Assembly (NCBI RefSeq): GCF_947331465.1
Contig: NZ_CAMZOK010000001.1
Coordinates: 744,001 to 808,000, forward strand
Source of the DNA: Shimia sp. Alg240-R146
Lineage (GTDB): Bacteria; Pseudomonadota; Alphaproteobacteria; Rhodobacterales; Rhodobacteraceae
Direction: 5' to 3'
DNA length: 64,000 nt
Under the pieces are notes generated by a model. It ran no database searches. It saw only the letters and a list, made by a program, of their open reading frames with translations, and had not been told where the DNA came from. Of the stretch, positions 18,225-26,536 are shown one piece after another. The position numbers and the translations under genes were made by a program. How positions within the stretch are numbered: the stretch's first letter is position 1; each line of letters opens with the position of its first letter.

Positions 18225-19271
18225 ATGAGTGTTGAACGCAGTTCTCTATCCTATCTGAAATGGCCCCTACTCACGACGGTTATCGGCCTTGGTTTAAGCG
18301 GCTGGCTGGGTTGGGCGACCGAGGGCACGTGGTCCGGGGTTGTCTCGTTCCTGATCGTCGGCACGGTGCTGGCCGCACTTGAAATTGCGCTGTCTTTCGA
18401 CAATGCCATCGTCAATGCCAACAAGCTTGAGGATATGACCCCGATCTGGCGGCAACGGTTCCTGACCTGGGGCATCTTGATCGCCGTATTCGGGATGCGG
18501 ATCGTGTTTCCGCTGGTGATTGTTGCGATTTTTGCATGGATCAACCCCTTCGCTGCCATGCATCTGGCCTTATCGGACCCGGACGAATACTCGCGCATCA
18601 TTGGACACGCACATGGGCCAATATCGGCCTTTGGCGGCACTTTCCTGATGATGGTGGCACTGAAGTTCTTCATCGACGAAGACAAGTCCATCGACTGGAT
18701 CACCATTCTGGAAAAGCGCCTGCGCCTGTGGGGCTCCATTCGCGGGTTCGAGATCGCCTTTGTCCTTGTGATCGTACTGTTGATTTCCCAATCTCTGGCC
18801 GATCACGAGTTGGCCCCTTTCCTGACCTCGGCTGTGATGGGGCTTTTGGTCTTTACCATGGTGGATGGTCTTGGCACCTATCTCGACAACGTCGCCGGAT
18901 CGACGACCGCGATTGGTGCCAAGGGCGGCTTGGGTGCGTTCCTCTATCTTGAAGTTCTGGACGCCAGTTTCTCGTTTGATGGCGTGATTGGTGCCTTTGC
19001 CCTGACCACCAACATCCTGCTGATTGCCATCGGCCTTGGCATTGGTGCGATGTATGTGCGTTCGATGACGATCATGCTGGTCGAACGCGGCACTTTGGCC
19101 GAGTTCCGTTACTTGGAGCATGGTGCGTTCTATTCGATCTTTGCGCTCTCGATCGTAATGTTCCTGCAATCGATAGTGCATGTGCACGAGCTGATCACCG
19201 GCGGCATCGGCATGGCCCTCATCGGATTGGCCTTCTACGCCTCGATCCGCCACAACAAACGCGAAGCCTGA
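18225..19271 (+). CDS. DUF475 (TerC-like) membrane protein
   Basis: A 348-residue integral membrane protein that I place in the DUF475 family, related to TerC. It has about eight to nine hydrophobic segments. The conserved charged motif LEIALSFDNAIVNANKL (about residues 52-68) and a second membrane-embedded acidic motif, LEVLDASFSFDGVIGAFAL (about residues 243-261), are typical of TerC-like proteins and may bind cations. It starts three bases after the TRAP permease stop and 27 bases before the HpsN-like gene, so it belongs to the operon. Its role is unknown; an exporter or metal-homeostasis function for the pathway is a guess. Confidence 0.85.
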   Translation: MSVERSSLSYLKWPLLTTVIGLGLSGWLGWATEGTWSGVVSFLIVGTVLAALEIALSFDNAIVNANKLEDMTPIWRQRFLTWGILIAVFGMRIVFPLVIVAIFAWINPFAAMHLALSDPDEYSRIIGHAHGPISAFGGTFLMMVALKFFIDEDKSIDWITILEKRLRLWGSIRGFEIAFVLVIVLLISQSLADHELAPFLTSAVMGLLVFTMVDGLGTYLDNVAGSTTAIGAKGGLGAFLYLEVLDASFSFDGVIGAFALTTNILLIAIGLGIGAMYVRSMTIMLVERGTLAEFRYLEHGAFYSIFALSIVMFLQSIVHVHELITGGIGMALIGLAFYASIRHNKREA

Positions 19272-19298
19272 GCATTCGCACATAGACAGGACTTTCCC

Positions 19299-20606
19299 AT
19301 GACCCGGATCTATCTGAAAAAGGCTGCGCTCACATCACGCTCGGACGCCGGCGAAACGGCCAAGACGGTAGCAACAATACTGGCCGATATAGAAAACCGC
19401 GGCGAGGCGGCCGCCTTGGAATATGCCGCGAAATTCGACCAATATGATGGCAATGTTCAGCTGACCCCGGACGAGATCGAGGCTGCAAGCGCCCTGGTTC
19501 CGCAAAAGCTGAAAGACGATATCCTGTTCGCCCATGACAACGTCCGCCGCTTTGCCGAAGTGCAAAAAGCAACCGTCGCCGATGTGGAATACGAGATCAA
19601 TCCGGGGCTGATTGCAGGGCAAAAGGCCATTCCGGTCTCTGCTGCCGGGTGCTACGTGCCTGCCGGTCGCTATCGCCATATCGCCAGCGCCATCATGACC
19701 GTGACAACGGCGAGGGTCGCGGGCTGCGAACATATCACGGTCTGTTCCGCGCCGCAGCCGGGTGCTGGCCTCTATCCTGCCATTGTCTATGCGGCGCACG
19801 CCAGCGGCGCCAACAAGATCATGGCGATTGGTGGTGTGCAGGGGATTGCCTCGATGGCGTTCGGTCTGTTTGGTCAGCCCAAGGCCAATATCATCGTCGG
19901 GCCGGGCAATCAGTTCGTGGCCGAGGCCAAGCGCACACTTTATGGCCGGGTTGGAATCGATATGATCGCAGGCCCCACCGACAGTTTGATCCTAGCGGAC
20001 AAAGGCGCCGATCCGCATATCGTGGCGACCGATTTGGTCAGCCAGGCCGAGCATGGCTACAACTCGCCGGTCTGGCTGGTGACCGATCACCAACCCTTGG
20101 CCAAAGACGTGCTGGCCCGGGTCCCCGACCTGATTGCCGATCTGCCCGAATTGAACCGTGAAAACGCCGAAGCCGCCTGGCGCGACTATGCCGAGGTGAT
20201 TGTCTGTTCGGATCGCGAGGAAATGGCGGCAACATCGGACGAATATGCCCCCGAGCACCTGACGGTTCAGGCCGATGAGCTTGATTGGTGGCTGGACCGT
20301 CTGAAATGCTATGGCTCGCTGTTCCTGGGGGAAGAAACCACCGTCTCCTATGGCGACAAGGCGGCGGGCACGAACCACGTGCTGCCAACGTCCGGCGCGG
20401 CCAGCTATACGGGCGGGTTGAGCGTGCACAAATACATGAAGATCGTCACTTGGCAGCGCGCCACCCGCGAAGGGTCCAAGCAGGTGGCCGAAGCCACGGC
20501 AAGGATTTCCCGACTGGAAGGGATGGAAGGGCACGCGCGCGCCGCAGATGTGCGGTTGGCGAAGTATTTCCCCAATGAAATTTTTGATTTGACGGCCAAT
20601 GGATGA
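19299..20606 (+). CDS. hpsN: HpsN-like dehydrogenase of the histidinol dehydrogenase family
   Basis: Zinc- and NAD-dependent four-electron dehydrogenase of the HisD fold, 435 residues. Metal ligands equivalent to HisD Gln/His/Asp/His appear at Q249, H252 (SQAEHGYNSP), D353 (SYGDKAAGTNH) and H412 (GMEGHARAADVR); the catalytic Glu/His pair is E319-H320 (APEHL). The GCYVPAGRYRHIASAIMTV segment and the TRAP/alcohol-dehydrogenase context resemble HpsN, which oxidises (R)-2,3-dihydroxypropane-1-sulfonate to (R)-sulfolactate in roseobacters and Cupriavidus. No other his gene is nearby. The HpsN call is from memory of the family; a HisD homologue acting on another polyol is the alternative. Confidence 0.72.
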   Translation: MTRIYLKKAALTSRSDAGETAKTVATILADIENRGEAAALEYAAKFDQYDGNVQLTPDEIEAASALVPQKLKDDILFAHDNVRRFAEVQKATVADVEYEINPGLIAGQKAIPVSAAGCYVPAGRYRHIASAIMTVTTARVAGCEHITVCSAPQPGAGLYPAIVYAAHASGANKIMAIGGVQGIASMAFGLFGQPKANIIVGPGNQFVAEAKRTLYGRVGIDMIAGPTDSLILADKGADPHIVATDLVSQAEHGYNSPVWLVTDHQPLAKDVLARVPDLIADLPELNRENAEAAWRDYAEVIVCSDREEMAATSDEYAPEHLTVQADELDWWLDRLKCYGSLFLGEETTVSYGDKAAGTNHVLPTSGAASYTGGLSVHKYMKIVTWQRATREGSKQVAEATARISRLEGMEGHARAADVRLAKYFPNEIFDLTANG

Positions 20607-21360
20607 TCCACGCGCTCTTTTCGATCTAAGCGGCCGTGTTGCCGTTGTGACCGGCGCCAGTTCCGGGCTGGGCCGCCGCGCCGCGCAGGTCCTGTGCGCA
20701 GCCGATGCGCGGGTTGTTGCGATTGCAAGACGAGAAGACCAATTGCGAAGTCTGACGACGGAAATCGGTGAGCGCTGCGCTTTTGTTGCTGCCGATATCA
20801 CCGACCGAGACGCTCTGCCGGTCTTGGCTCAGGACCTCGCCCAACCCTTCGGCGCGCCTGACATCATTGTCCATGCGGCAGGCATCAACACACGACAACC
20901 CGCTGATGATGTAACCCGCGAGGGATGGGACCAGACGCTTGAACTCAACCTCTCGGCCCCGTTTTTCCTGACGCAATCCCTTGTCTCTGCTATGAAGCAA
21001 AAGGGCTGGGGCAGGATCGTGAATTTCGCTTCACTGCAAAATACACGGGCGTTTTCCGGCGGGATCGCCTATGGCGCCAGCAAGGCGGCGGTCGGTCAGA
21101 TGACCCGGGCAATGGCCGAAGCCTGGTCGGGACTTGGCATCACCGCAAATGCGATTGGCCCCGGTTTCTTTCCAACGGAACTGACCAAAGCGGTGTTTGA
21201 CGACGCGGACAGGGCCGCGCGCAACGCCGCGCAAACCTGCATGGGCCGAAACGGCAGGCTTGAAGATATCGACGGACCGCTGCTGTTCTTGTGCTCAAAC
21301 GCTTCAAGTTATGTGACAGGACAGGTTCTTATGGTTGATGGGGGGTTCACCGCGAAATGA
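20599..21360 (+). CDS. SDR family NAD(P)-dependent oxidoreductase
   Basis: Short-chain dehydrogenase of 253 residues, a classical length. Cofactor motif TGASSGLG (residues 19-26), NAG-like AAGINTRQP, and catalytic YGASK (Tyr-x3-Lys, about residues 155-159) with an upstream Ser are visible. Its ATG lies inside the end of the preceding dehydrogenase gene (8-base overlap), and its stop overlaps the next gene by ATGA, so the three dehydrogenases are translationally coupled. In known dihydroxypropanesulfonate clusters, extra alcohol dehydrogenases interconvert stereoisomers before HpsN acts; this gene may play such a part (inference). Confidence 0.9.
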   Translation: MDDPRALFDLSGRVAVVTGASSGLGRRAAQVLCAADARVVAIARREDQLRSLTTEIGERCAFVAADITDRDALPVLAQDLAQPFGAPDIIVHAAGINTRQPADDVTREGWDQTLELNLSAPFFLTQSLVSAMKQKGWGRIVNFASLQNTRAFSGGIAYGASKAAVGQMTRAMAEAWSGLGITANAIGPGFFPTELTKAVFDDADRAARNAAQTCMGRNGRLEDIDGPLLFLCSNASSYVTGQVLMVDGGFTAK

Positions 21361-22337
21361 AGGCGCTGGTTTATGAAGGTGTTAAAACGCTCGCTATCCA
21401 CGATGTCGCAATGCCTGTTGCCGCCGCGGGTGAGCATTTAGTGCGTATCCACGGGGTCGGCATCTGCGGTTCGGACATGCACGCCTATCTCGGGCATGAC
21501 GATCGACGACCTGCGCCGCTGATCCTCGGGCACGAAGCCGCCGGGATTGTCGAAGACGGCCCGTGGAAAGGGCGACGTGTCACGATCAACCCGCTGGTGT
21601 CCTGCGGAACCTGCTCCTATTGCCGCGCCGGGCGGGAGAACCTCTGTCCCGACCGACAGATCATCTCGATGCCCCCGCGCGAGGGGGCGTTTGCGCAGTA
21701 TGTCAGTATGCCGAGCGAAAACCTGATCACAGTCCCTGATGATTTTCCCTTGGACAAGGCCGCCCTGTGTGAGCCGCTTGCCGTCAGCTGGCATGCAGTA
21801 AGGCTGGCCATCGACGGCGTGCATCCCGATATGGAGCGCCGCGCCTTGGTCATCGGCGGCGGGGCCATCGGACTGGCCGCCGCGCTGGCACTCAGGGCAA
21901 TGGGCTGGGACGACGTTGAAATCACCGAACCCAATGCCCTGCGCCGTCGGTTTCTTGAGGATCGATGCGGGTTGCGGGCGGTTGAGACGCCGCAAAAAAT
22001 TGCCTCCATCGTCGTCGACGCGGTCGGCTTTGCCGCGACAAGGGCTGTTGCGTCGGAATGGGTCGCGCCCGGCGGGGTCATTGCCCATGTCGGGCTGGGT
22101 GACAATGCGGAAGGCTTGGACGTTCGCCGCATGACCCTGCAGGAAGTCGCCTTTGTCGGCAGCTACACGTATACCGCGCAAGATTTCCACGACACGGCGC
22201 AGGCCATGTTCGATGGTCGCCTTGGCCAACTAGACTGGTTTGAAACAAGATCGTTGGAAGACGGCGCGACCGCGTTTCGTGACATTAGCGCGGGCAACGC
22301 GGCAGCCCCCAAGATCATTCTCGACCCATGGGCATAA
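21357..22337 (+). CDS. Zinc-dependent alcohol dehydrogenase (MDR family)
   Basis: Medium-chain dehydrogenase of 326 residues. The catalytic zinc site is visible as GICGSDMHAYLG (Cys38) and LGHEAAGIV (His-Glu). The structural zinc lobe has four cysteines in CGTCSYCRAGRENLC. The nucleotide-binding motif VIGGGAIGLAAALAL lies near residue 165. This resembles sorbitol/threonine-type polyol dehydrogenases, though slightly short. It overlaps the SDR gene by ATGA. Together with the SDR it probably forms the epimerising or oxidising pair of the pathway; the substrate is unproven. Confidence 0.9.
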   Translation: MKALVYEGVKTLAIHDVAMPVAAAGEHLVRIHGVGICGSDMHAYLGHDDRRPAPLILGHEAAGIVEDGPWKGRRVTINPLVSCGTCSYCRAGRENLCPDRQIISMPPREGAFAQYVSMPSENLITVPDDFPLDKAALCEPLAVSWHAVRLAIDGVHPDMERRALVIGGGAIGLAAALALRAMGWDDVEITEPNALRRRFLEDRCGLRAVETPQKIASIVVDAVGFAATRAVASEWVAPGGVIAHVGLGDNAEGLDVRRMTLQEVAFVGSYTYTAQDFHDTAQAMFDGRLGQLDWFETRSLEDGATAFRDISAGNAAAPKIILDPWA

Positions 22338-22359
22338 AGCCAACACGAAAGGATCCAAC

Positions 22360-22770
22360 ATGTACAAAAACATTCTTGTCCCCCTGGCGTTGAACCATGG
22401 GTTTTCCCACAAGTCACTGGCCCTGGCGGAAGGGCTACGTTCAGACGGCGGGCAGATCACCGCGCTCCATGTCTACGACATCCCACAAGGCACGGCGAGC
22501 ACCTACATGGGAGAGGATCGGATCGACGAAGGACTGAAGGCCGCCGAAAAATTGCTGAAGGAAAAGGTGCAGGGGATGGACGTTGTAAAAGCCGATATCG
22601 TGCGCGGACATGCCTATCGAACGATTGTCGAATACGCTGAGAAGGGCGACTTTGATTGCATCGTGATCGGCTCCCATCAACCCACTGTCAGCGATTTTCT
22701 GATCGGTTCGACTGCGGCACGGGTGGTCCGCCATGCCAAGTGCACGGTTCATGTGCATCGTGGTGCGTAG
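22360..22770 (+). CDS. Universal stress protein, UspA family
   Basis: A 136-residue cytoplasmic protein with the Usp fold: MYKNILVPLAL at the start and the C-terminal ATP-loop-like region GSHQPTVSDFLIGSTAARVVRHAKCTV split across two strands (G-x2-G-type loop less clear than usual). I chose the ATG at 22360 because AAAGGA lies 7 bases upstream; a longer in-frame reading back to 22240 runs inside the preceding gene. It is 22 bases after the alcohol dehydrogenase and is probably the last gene of the operon. Its role here is unknown. Confidence 0.88.
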   Translation: MYKNILVPLALNHGFSHKSLALAEGLRSDGGQITALHVYDIPQGTASTYMGEDRIDEGLKAAEKLLKEKVQGMDVVKADIVRGHAYRTIVEYAEKGDFDCIVIGSHQPTVSDFLIGSTAARVVRHAKCTVHVHRGA

Positions 22771-23456
22771 GATGAAAAATGTCTGGAATGGATTTAGATA
22801 GCGGCGATATGAGGGTCGCGTTGACGTAATTTCGGATCCGTAATTCACTCGGCCGACGATGCAAGGCGCATTGCGAAACGTCGGTGGCCATGGATGGTGT
22901 GCGACTACATTGATGGCGGAGCTGGGAGCGAAGTTGGCAGGCGTCCTCGCAAGCAGCGCAATGGTATCACGATGCCGTTCCGGATCGGGCCGCGCCAATT
23001 TGTTGACTTTGCGCTCCACCCCCGCTGATCTCGACGAGAATCGAGATGAACCAGAAAATCGCGCATCGTGGCTGACGTGATTTTCGCGAGATCAAATTCC
23101 TTCGCATAAGATTCGAAACCACGGTCTTTTTTGACTGCTGTTTTGGATCAGCCGTGCGACGGAACGAATCTGCAAATTCAACAGCGGCTTCAATTTCCTC
23201 TAAGCGACTGGTTTATTTGATAGATCGTCGAACATGCGTCTTCGAAGCGGTATCCCAGAGCCGAAGATGTCAGAACGGACTTTTGCCTGTTTGGTAAACT
23301 GCGAGACCAGATCGGAAGTGCTTCAGCCTAGAAACTTGATTCTGTGTCGACCTCGCCACCTGTTCCCGCCGTGTGTGTGCGTAACAGTGTGGACTTGGAT
23401 TGAACACATCAATTCACGCAGATGAATTTGCTAAGAGATTGATGTGAAGGGGGAAA
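22771..23456. other. Gap without a recognisable gene
   Basis: About 690 bases between the UspA gene and the tRNA. Two short open frames (22859-23080 and 23234-23425) have no ribosome binding site or recognisable sequence. The stretch is less GC-rich near its right end. I see no clear repeats or terminator. It may be decayed coding sequence at the edge of the catabolic island. Confidence 0.5.
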
Positions 23457-23533
23457 TGGTGGCGGTACAGGGACTTGAACCCCGGACACGCGGATTATGA
23501 TTCCGCTGCTCTAACCAACTGAGCTATACCGCC
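23457..23533 (-). tRNA. tRNA-Met (anticodon CAT), elongator type
   Basis: The minus strand folds into a full cloverleaf: acceptor GGCGGTA / TACCGCC (7 perfect pairs), D arm with AGCTCAGTTGGTTAGAGC, anticodon stem GCGGA/TCCGC with loop ATCATAA (anticodon CAT), T arm CCGGGGTTCAAGTCCC, discriminator A and encoded CCA. The G1-C72 pair excludes initiator tRNA. A CAT anticodon could also be tRNA-Ile2 (lysidine-modified), but the body looks like elongator Met. Confidence 0.93.
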
Positions 23534-23730
23534 ACGGTGGAGGCGATTTAGGCTTTCACGCGCGCAGGGTCAAGAGAGAAAACGCCAAGCCTGATGTGGA
23601 TTTATGGGTTTGTGCGCAAGTTTGCGAAATCCGCTGGGGCGGCCTTCAAAAAATCAGGAAAATTCAACGACTTTGATGCCTAAGGCTTTGGCAGACTGTG
23701 GTGCCTGCCATTGGGAACTCGCCGGCGGAC

Positions 23731-23760
23731 GTTACAAAACGGTTATCAAACTGACACGAT
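23731..23760 (+). promoter_or_regulatory. Candidate Pho box upstream of phnC
   Basis: GTTACAA (23731-23737) and GTTATCA (23742-23748) are spaced 11 bases apart, and a weaker unit (GACACGA, 23753) follows at the same period. This is the layout of PhoB tandem half-sites of the CTGTCAT/CTGTCAC type. Phosphonate transport genes are classic Pho regulon members. The match is partial. Confidence 0.35.
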
Positions 23761-23810
23761 TGCTTTGAGGAAGCGGCTTAATCACCGCCCCACACAGTTT
23801 GGGGATAGCC

Positions 23811-24620
23811 GTGCTGAGAATCGAAGATCTGACCAAGTCATTTGGTCCCAATGTAGCGGTAGACGCCGCTAACATCACTGTCGAGAAGCCTGCGATGATT
23901 GGCATCATTGGCCGATCTGGTGCAGGTAAGTCCACTTTGTTGCGCATGTTGAATTGCCTGACAGATGCGACCTCGGGTCGTATCAAGTTTGAAGATCAGG
24001 ACATCACTGCTCTTAAAGGCAAAGACAAGCGTCGCTGGCAGTCCGAATGCGCGATGATTTTCCAGCAGTTCAATCTGGTGCCGCGTCTGGATGTGGTGTC
24101 CAATGTGCTGCACGGAACACTCAATCAGCGCTCAACGATGGCCACGATGTTCAATCTGTTTCCGACATCCGACATTCATCGGGCCATCGACATTCTGGAT
24201 CGTCTTGGCATCGCCGAGCATGGCCCGAAGCGTGCCGAAGCTTTGTCGGGCGGCCAACAGCAGCGCGTCGCCATTGCACGCGCCTTGATGCAGGACCCCA
24301 AGATCATTCTGGCGGATGAGCCCATCGCCTCGCTTGACCCGATGAACGCGCAGGTGGTGATGCAATCGCTGCGCTCCATCCACGAAGAAGACGGGCGTAC
24401 GGTGATTGCCAACTTGCACACGCTCGATACGGCGCGCCGGTTTTGTGACCGCGTGATCGGTATGCGGGACGGGCGCATTGTGTTTGACGGCACGCCTGAG
24501 CAGCTGACCACGGGTGCTGCCCGCGACATCTACGGTGCGGACGACAGCTTTAGCGAAGAAGCCACATCCACCCAAATCGAAACGCTCGACCGCACAGATG
24601 CGGAAGACGTCGTTGCCTAA
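23811..24620 (+). CDS. phnC: Phosphonate ABC transporter ATP-binding protein PhnC
   Basis: ATPase of the phosphonate importer. Walker [10 protein letters not shown], signature [15 protein letters not shown] and Walker [12 protein letters not shown] are present. The spacing and the [21 protein letters not shown]-loop region are PhnC-like. I chose the GTG at 23811 ([12 protein letters not shown]), with GGGG 6 bases upstream; a TTG at 23799 is the alternative. It gives 269 residues. It is first in phnCDE1E2 and lies just downstream of a possible Pho box. Confidence 0.92.
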   Translation: MLRIEDLTKSFGPNVAVDAANITVEKPAMIGIIGRSGAGKSTLLRMLNCLTDATSGRIKFEDQDITALKGKDKRRWQSECAMIFQQFNLVPRLDVVSNVLHGTLNQRSTMATMFNLFPTSDIHRAIDILDRLGIAEHGPKRAEALSGGQQQRVAIARALMQDPKIILADEPIASLDPMNAQVVMQSLRSIHEEDGRTVIANLHTLDTARRFCDRVIGMRDGRIVFDGTPEQLTTGAARDIYGADDSFSEEATSTQIETLDRTDAEDVVA

Positions 24621-24677
24621 GTTTCATCACGACCCCGCGCACCAATGTGCGGGCAATTTACCAACCGGAGAGAAAAG

Positions 24678-25580
24678 ATGAAAAAACTGATTGCTGCCGC
24701 ACTGGCCACAACTGCTTTGACCGCACCGGTCATGGCTGAAGATATCAAAGAATTCCGCATCGGTGTTTTGGGCGGAGAAAACGCTCAGGATCGCATGAAT
24801 TCGTATGAGTGCTTGCGCACCAAAACCGAAGACCTGCTGGGTGTTGAAACCAAAGTGTTCGCACCTGCCGACTATAACGGTGTGATCCAGGGCCTGTTGG
24901 GCGGCACCATCGACATGGCATGGCTGGGCGCGTCGGGTTACGCAAAAACCTTCTTGTCCGACCCAGAAGCGGTTGAGCCAATCCTCGTTAAAGTGAACGT
25001 TGACGGCGGCTACGGCTACTACTCCGTTGGCTTCGCACGCAAAGACGCGGACATCGAAAGCCTTGACGCGATGAAGGGCAAAGTCTTTGGCTTTGGTGAC
25101 CCGAACTCCACGTCCGGTTTCTTGATCCCATCGATCGAAATTCCTGAAGCAACCGGCGCGACCATGACGTCCGGCGACTACTTCGGCGAAGTAAAATTCA
25201 CCGGTGGCCACGAGCAGACAATCGTAGCGGTTTACAACGGCGACATCGACGCTGGCGTGACTTGGGCCGACGGTCTGGGCGAATGGGAAGACGGTTTCAA
25301 CTCCGGCGCGCTGCGCAAGGCTGTTGATGCGGGTCTCGTAGACATGAACGAACTGGTTCAGATCTGGCAGTCCAAGCCGATCCCAGAAGGCCCAATCGTT
25401 CTGCGCAAAGCTCTGCCAGAAGCCACCAAAGTGAAAATGACCGCTCTGATGGCATCGCTGCCAGCGATGGACTCCGAATGCGCCTATGGCGTGCTGTCGG
25501 GTGAGGCCAAAGGCCTGATGCCAATCGGTCACGACGCCTATGAGGTGATCATCGAAGCACGCAAGCTGAAGTCCAACTAA
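24678..25580 (+). CDS. phnD: Phosphonate ABC transporter substrate-binding protein PhnD
   Basis: Periplasmic receptor for alkylphosphonates such as 2-aminoethylphosphonate. The ATG at 24678 follows a GGAGAGAA and opens a clear signal peptide (MKKLIAAALATTALTAPVMA|ED). The mature protein (about 280 residues) has PhnD features: FRIGVLGGENAQDR, the binding-loop-like DPNSTSGFLIP and the VYNGDIDAGVTWADG segment. It is followed by a strong terminator-like hairpin before phnE, which should raise PhnD levels over the permeases. Confidence 0.94.
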   Translation: MKKLIAAALATTALTAPVMAEDIKEFRIGVLGGENAQDRMNSYECLRTKTEDLLGVETKVFAPADYNGVIQGLLGGTIDMAWLGASGYAKTFLSDPEAVEPILVKVNVDGGYGYYSVGFARKDADIESLDAMKGKVFGFGDPNSTSGFLIPSIEIPEATGATMTSGDYFGEVKFTGGHEQTIVAVYNGDIDAGVTWADGLGEWEDGFNSGALRKAVDAGLVDMNELVQIWQSKPIPEGPIVLRKALPEATKVKMTALMASLPAMDSECAYGVLSGEAKGLMPIGHDAYEVIIEARKLKSN

Positions 25581-25601
25581 AGCTTGCGACGCAAGATTTC
25601 T

Positions 25602-25634
25602 CAGGCCCCGCACCCATCGCGGGGCCTGTTTTTT
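25602..25634 (+). terminator. Strong hairpin between phnD and phnE
   Basis: CAGGCCCCGC / GCGGGGCCTG, 10 perfect pairs with a 7-base loop, followed by six T residues. This is a textbook intrinsic terminator placed inside the phnCDE operon, most likely partial read-through attenuation. Confidence 0.8.
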
Positions 25635-25651
25635 GACTTGAAAGGGCAGTC

Positions 25652-26536
25652 ATGACTGAGCTGACGGGACGCGTCACCGATATTCGCGCCGATTACATGG
25701 CGCAGGTGCGGCGCAAGCGGATGATGGACGGCATCATCCTTGTGATTTTCATCGCGTTGATGGTGTCAGGGTTCATGATCGCAGACGACCGCAATGCAGG
25801 CGGTTTCTGGGACGGGCTGCACCGGTTTTTTGATTTCCCCAAAGAAGTCGTGAGCGAAGCGGTTGGCAAACTCGACGAGATGCCGGCGCATTTTATAACG
25901 TTCTTCCCGTCGTTGATTGAAACGATCAACATCGCGGCGGCGTCGACCTTGCTGGGCGCAATGCTGGCGATGGTTCTGTCGCTGTTGTCGACACGCGGAA
26001 TGGCCAAGTGGCCGCGCCTGATCCCTTTGTTTCGCCGGATCATGGACATTATGCGCGCAGTTCCGGAGATCGTGATTGCGCTGGTTCTGATCTTTGTCAT
26101 GGGCGGTGGACCTGTGCCCGCGATGATCGCAATTGCGTTTCACACGGCTGGGGCGCTGGGCAAATTGTTTTCCGAAGTGAATGAGAACGCGTCGTTGAAA
26201 CCCGTTGAGGGTCTGCAATCGGTTGGGGCCAGCTGGGCGCAACGTATGTGGCTGGGCGTGATCCCGCAGGTAGCGCCGAACTACTTCAGCTATGCGCTGT
26301 TGCGGTTTGAGATCAACATCCGCGCCTCCGCCATCCTTGGCTTTGTGGGTGCCGGCGGCATTGGCTATGAGCTCAAGAACGCTATGAGCTGGGGCAAGGG
26401 CCAGTATGACGAAGCTGCCGCAATTTTCCTTCTGCTGTTTGCCGCCATCGTGGCGGTCGATCAGCTATCCTCTGTGGTGCGCGAGCGCCTGACGCACGGC
26501 AAAACCACCGCACAAGCACAAAAGGTGTCGGCATGA
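25652..26536 (+). CDS. phnE: Phosphonate ABC transporter permease PhnE (first copy)
   Basis: Inner-membrane permease of 294 residues. A cytoplasmic basic N-terminus precedes about six membrane helices. The coupling loop EGLQSVGASWAQRMWLGVIP (about residues 187-206) and the ASAILGFVGAGGIGYEL segment are typical of PhnE. An AAAGGG lies before the ATG. It overlaps the second permease gene by ATGA. Two permeases suggest a heterodimeric channel. Confidence 0.93.
   Translation: MTELTGRVTDIRADYMAQVRRKRMMDGIILVIFIALMVSGFMIADDRNAGGFWDGLHRFFDFPKEVVSEAVGKLDEMPAHFITFFPSLIETINIAAASTLLGAMLAMVLSLLSTRGMAKWPRLIPLFRRIMDIMRAVPEIVIALVLIFVMGGGPVPAMIAIAFHTAGALGKLFSEVNENASLKPVEGLQSVGASWAQRMWLGVIPQVAPNYFSYALLRFEINIRASAILGFVGAGGIGYELKNAMSWGKGQYDEAAAIFLLLFAAIVAVDQLSSVVRERLTHGKTTAQAQKVSA

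Noticed and set aside
19299-20606. Histidine biosynthesis HisD
   Set aside because: Fold and zinc ligands fit HisD, but the operon is catabolic (TRAP, alcohol dehydrogenases, IclR) with no other his gene; the HpsN-like reading is preferred, though not proven.
22859-23080. 73-residue open frame in the gap before tRNA-Met
   Set aside because: No ribosome binding site and no recognisable protein; the opposite frame is equally open.
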